In this document: in pieces, positions 5,857-5,948 of the stretch | Numbering within the stretch: the stretch's first letter is position 1 | Layout: every line of letters begins with the position of its first letter | From: ZC4RG35 sp041747855 | Lineage (GTDB): Bacteria > Actinomycetota > Acidimicrobiia > Spongiisociales > ZC4RG35 | Assembly (NCBI GenBank): GCA_041747855.1 | Contig: JBGTEJ010000062.1 | Coordinates: forward strand, 1-5,948 | Direction of reading: 5' to 3' | DNA: 5,948 bases | Position numbers and translations under genes: made by a program | Notes under the pieces: generated by a model | Database searches by the model: none | Told to the model about the DNA's origin: nothing | What the model saw: only the letters and a program-made list of their open reading frames with translations

Positions 5857-5890
5857 ACGGTTCTCGTGATAGCGTTTGCCGACGGTTCTC
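5857..5890 (+). repeat. Direct repeat pair ACGGTTCTC upstream of the last gene
   Basis: ACGGTTCTC occurs exactly at 5857-5865 and 5882-5890, 25 bases apart start to start. TAGCGT (5870-5875), which fits a TANNNT -10 box, lies between them. The position directly upstream of a ribosome site and GTG start suggests paired binding sites for a regulator, but the regulator is unknown. Confidence 0.4.
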
Positions 5891-5907
5891 TTCACAAGGG
5901 AGTGGTT

Positions 5908-5948
5908 GTGGATGGTTCGCGAATCAGGAACACATCAGTAGTCATAGT
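5908..5948 (+). CDS. Start of an unidentified protein (cut by window end)
   Basis: AAGGGAG at 5896-5902 with a 5-base spacer to GTG 5908 makes a good initiation site, and the frame stays open to the window edge, giving MDGSRIRNTSVVI. An Ile-Arg-Asn followed by a hydrophobic strand recalls the N-terminus of translational GTPases (LepA, TypA, EF-G-like), but the next visible residue is Ile where those proteins have Ala or Gly, so no assignment is made. The alternative ATG at 5911 in another frame stops after eight codons. Confidence 0.45.
   Translation, partial: MDGSRIRNTSVVI

Overview
The window looks like chromosomal DNA of a GC-rich bacterium, most likely an actinomycete and perhaps of the Acidimicrobiia type. 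This rests on several GTG starts with strong Shine-Dalgarno sites, strong G/C preference at third codon positions, a receiver-HTH-cyclase fusion, a cyclic-nucleotide-domain protein of a type I recall from actinobacteria, and a tiny lysine-rich basic protein. The taxon is an inference. No transposase, integrase, phage gene, CRISPR array, rRNA or tRNA is visible.

Layout. On the minus strand, positions 1-1450 hold a two-gene unit: a small four-helix membrane protein (992-1450), then, after one base, a response regulator fused to a class III nucleotide cyclase (990 to beyond position 1, truncated by the window edge). A divergent control region of about 150 bases (1451-1602) carries a 6-bp-arm inverted repeat with a GAAA centre. 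On the plus strand follow a protein with an unassigned N-terminal domain and a C-terminal cyclic-nucleotide-binding-like domain (1603-2607), an NCS2 nucleobase permease (2739-4169), a strong terminator-like hairpin (4192-4220), a 42-residue lysine-rich protein (4345-4473), and a YihY/BrkB-family membrane protein (4595-5602). A stretch of about 300 bases without a convincing gene (5603-5907) holds a possible decayed minus-strand coding fragment, a 12-bp palindrome and a pair of 9-bp direct repeats. A new plus-strand gene starts at 5908 and leaves the window after 13 codons.

How the genes may work together. The most interesting part is the left third. A phosphorylation-responsive cyclase and a cyclic-nucleotide-binding-type protein are transcribed away from each other from one short intergenic region, which suggests a local second-messenger circuit. 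Both depart from the textbook: the cyclase has Gln where the purine-selecting Lys is expected, and the binding domain has Ala where the phosphate-gripping Arg is expected. The ligand, or even whether one is bound, is therefore open. The rest (permease, small basic protein, BrkB-like protein) looks like ordinary housekeeping or accessory membrane functions with no clear link to the signalling genes.
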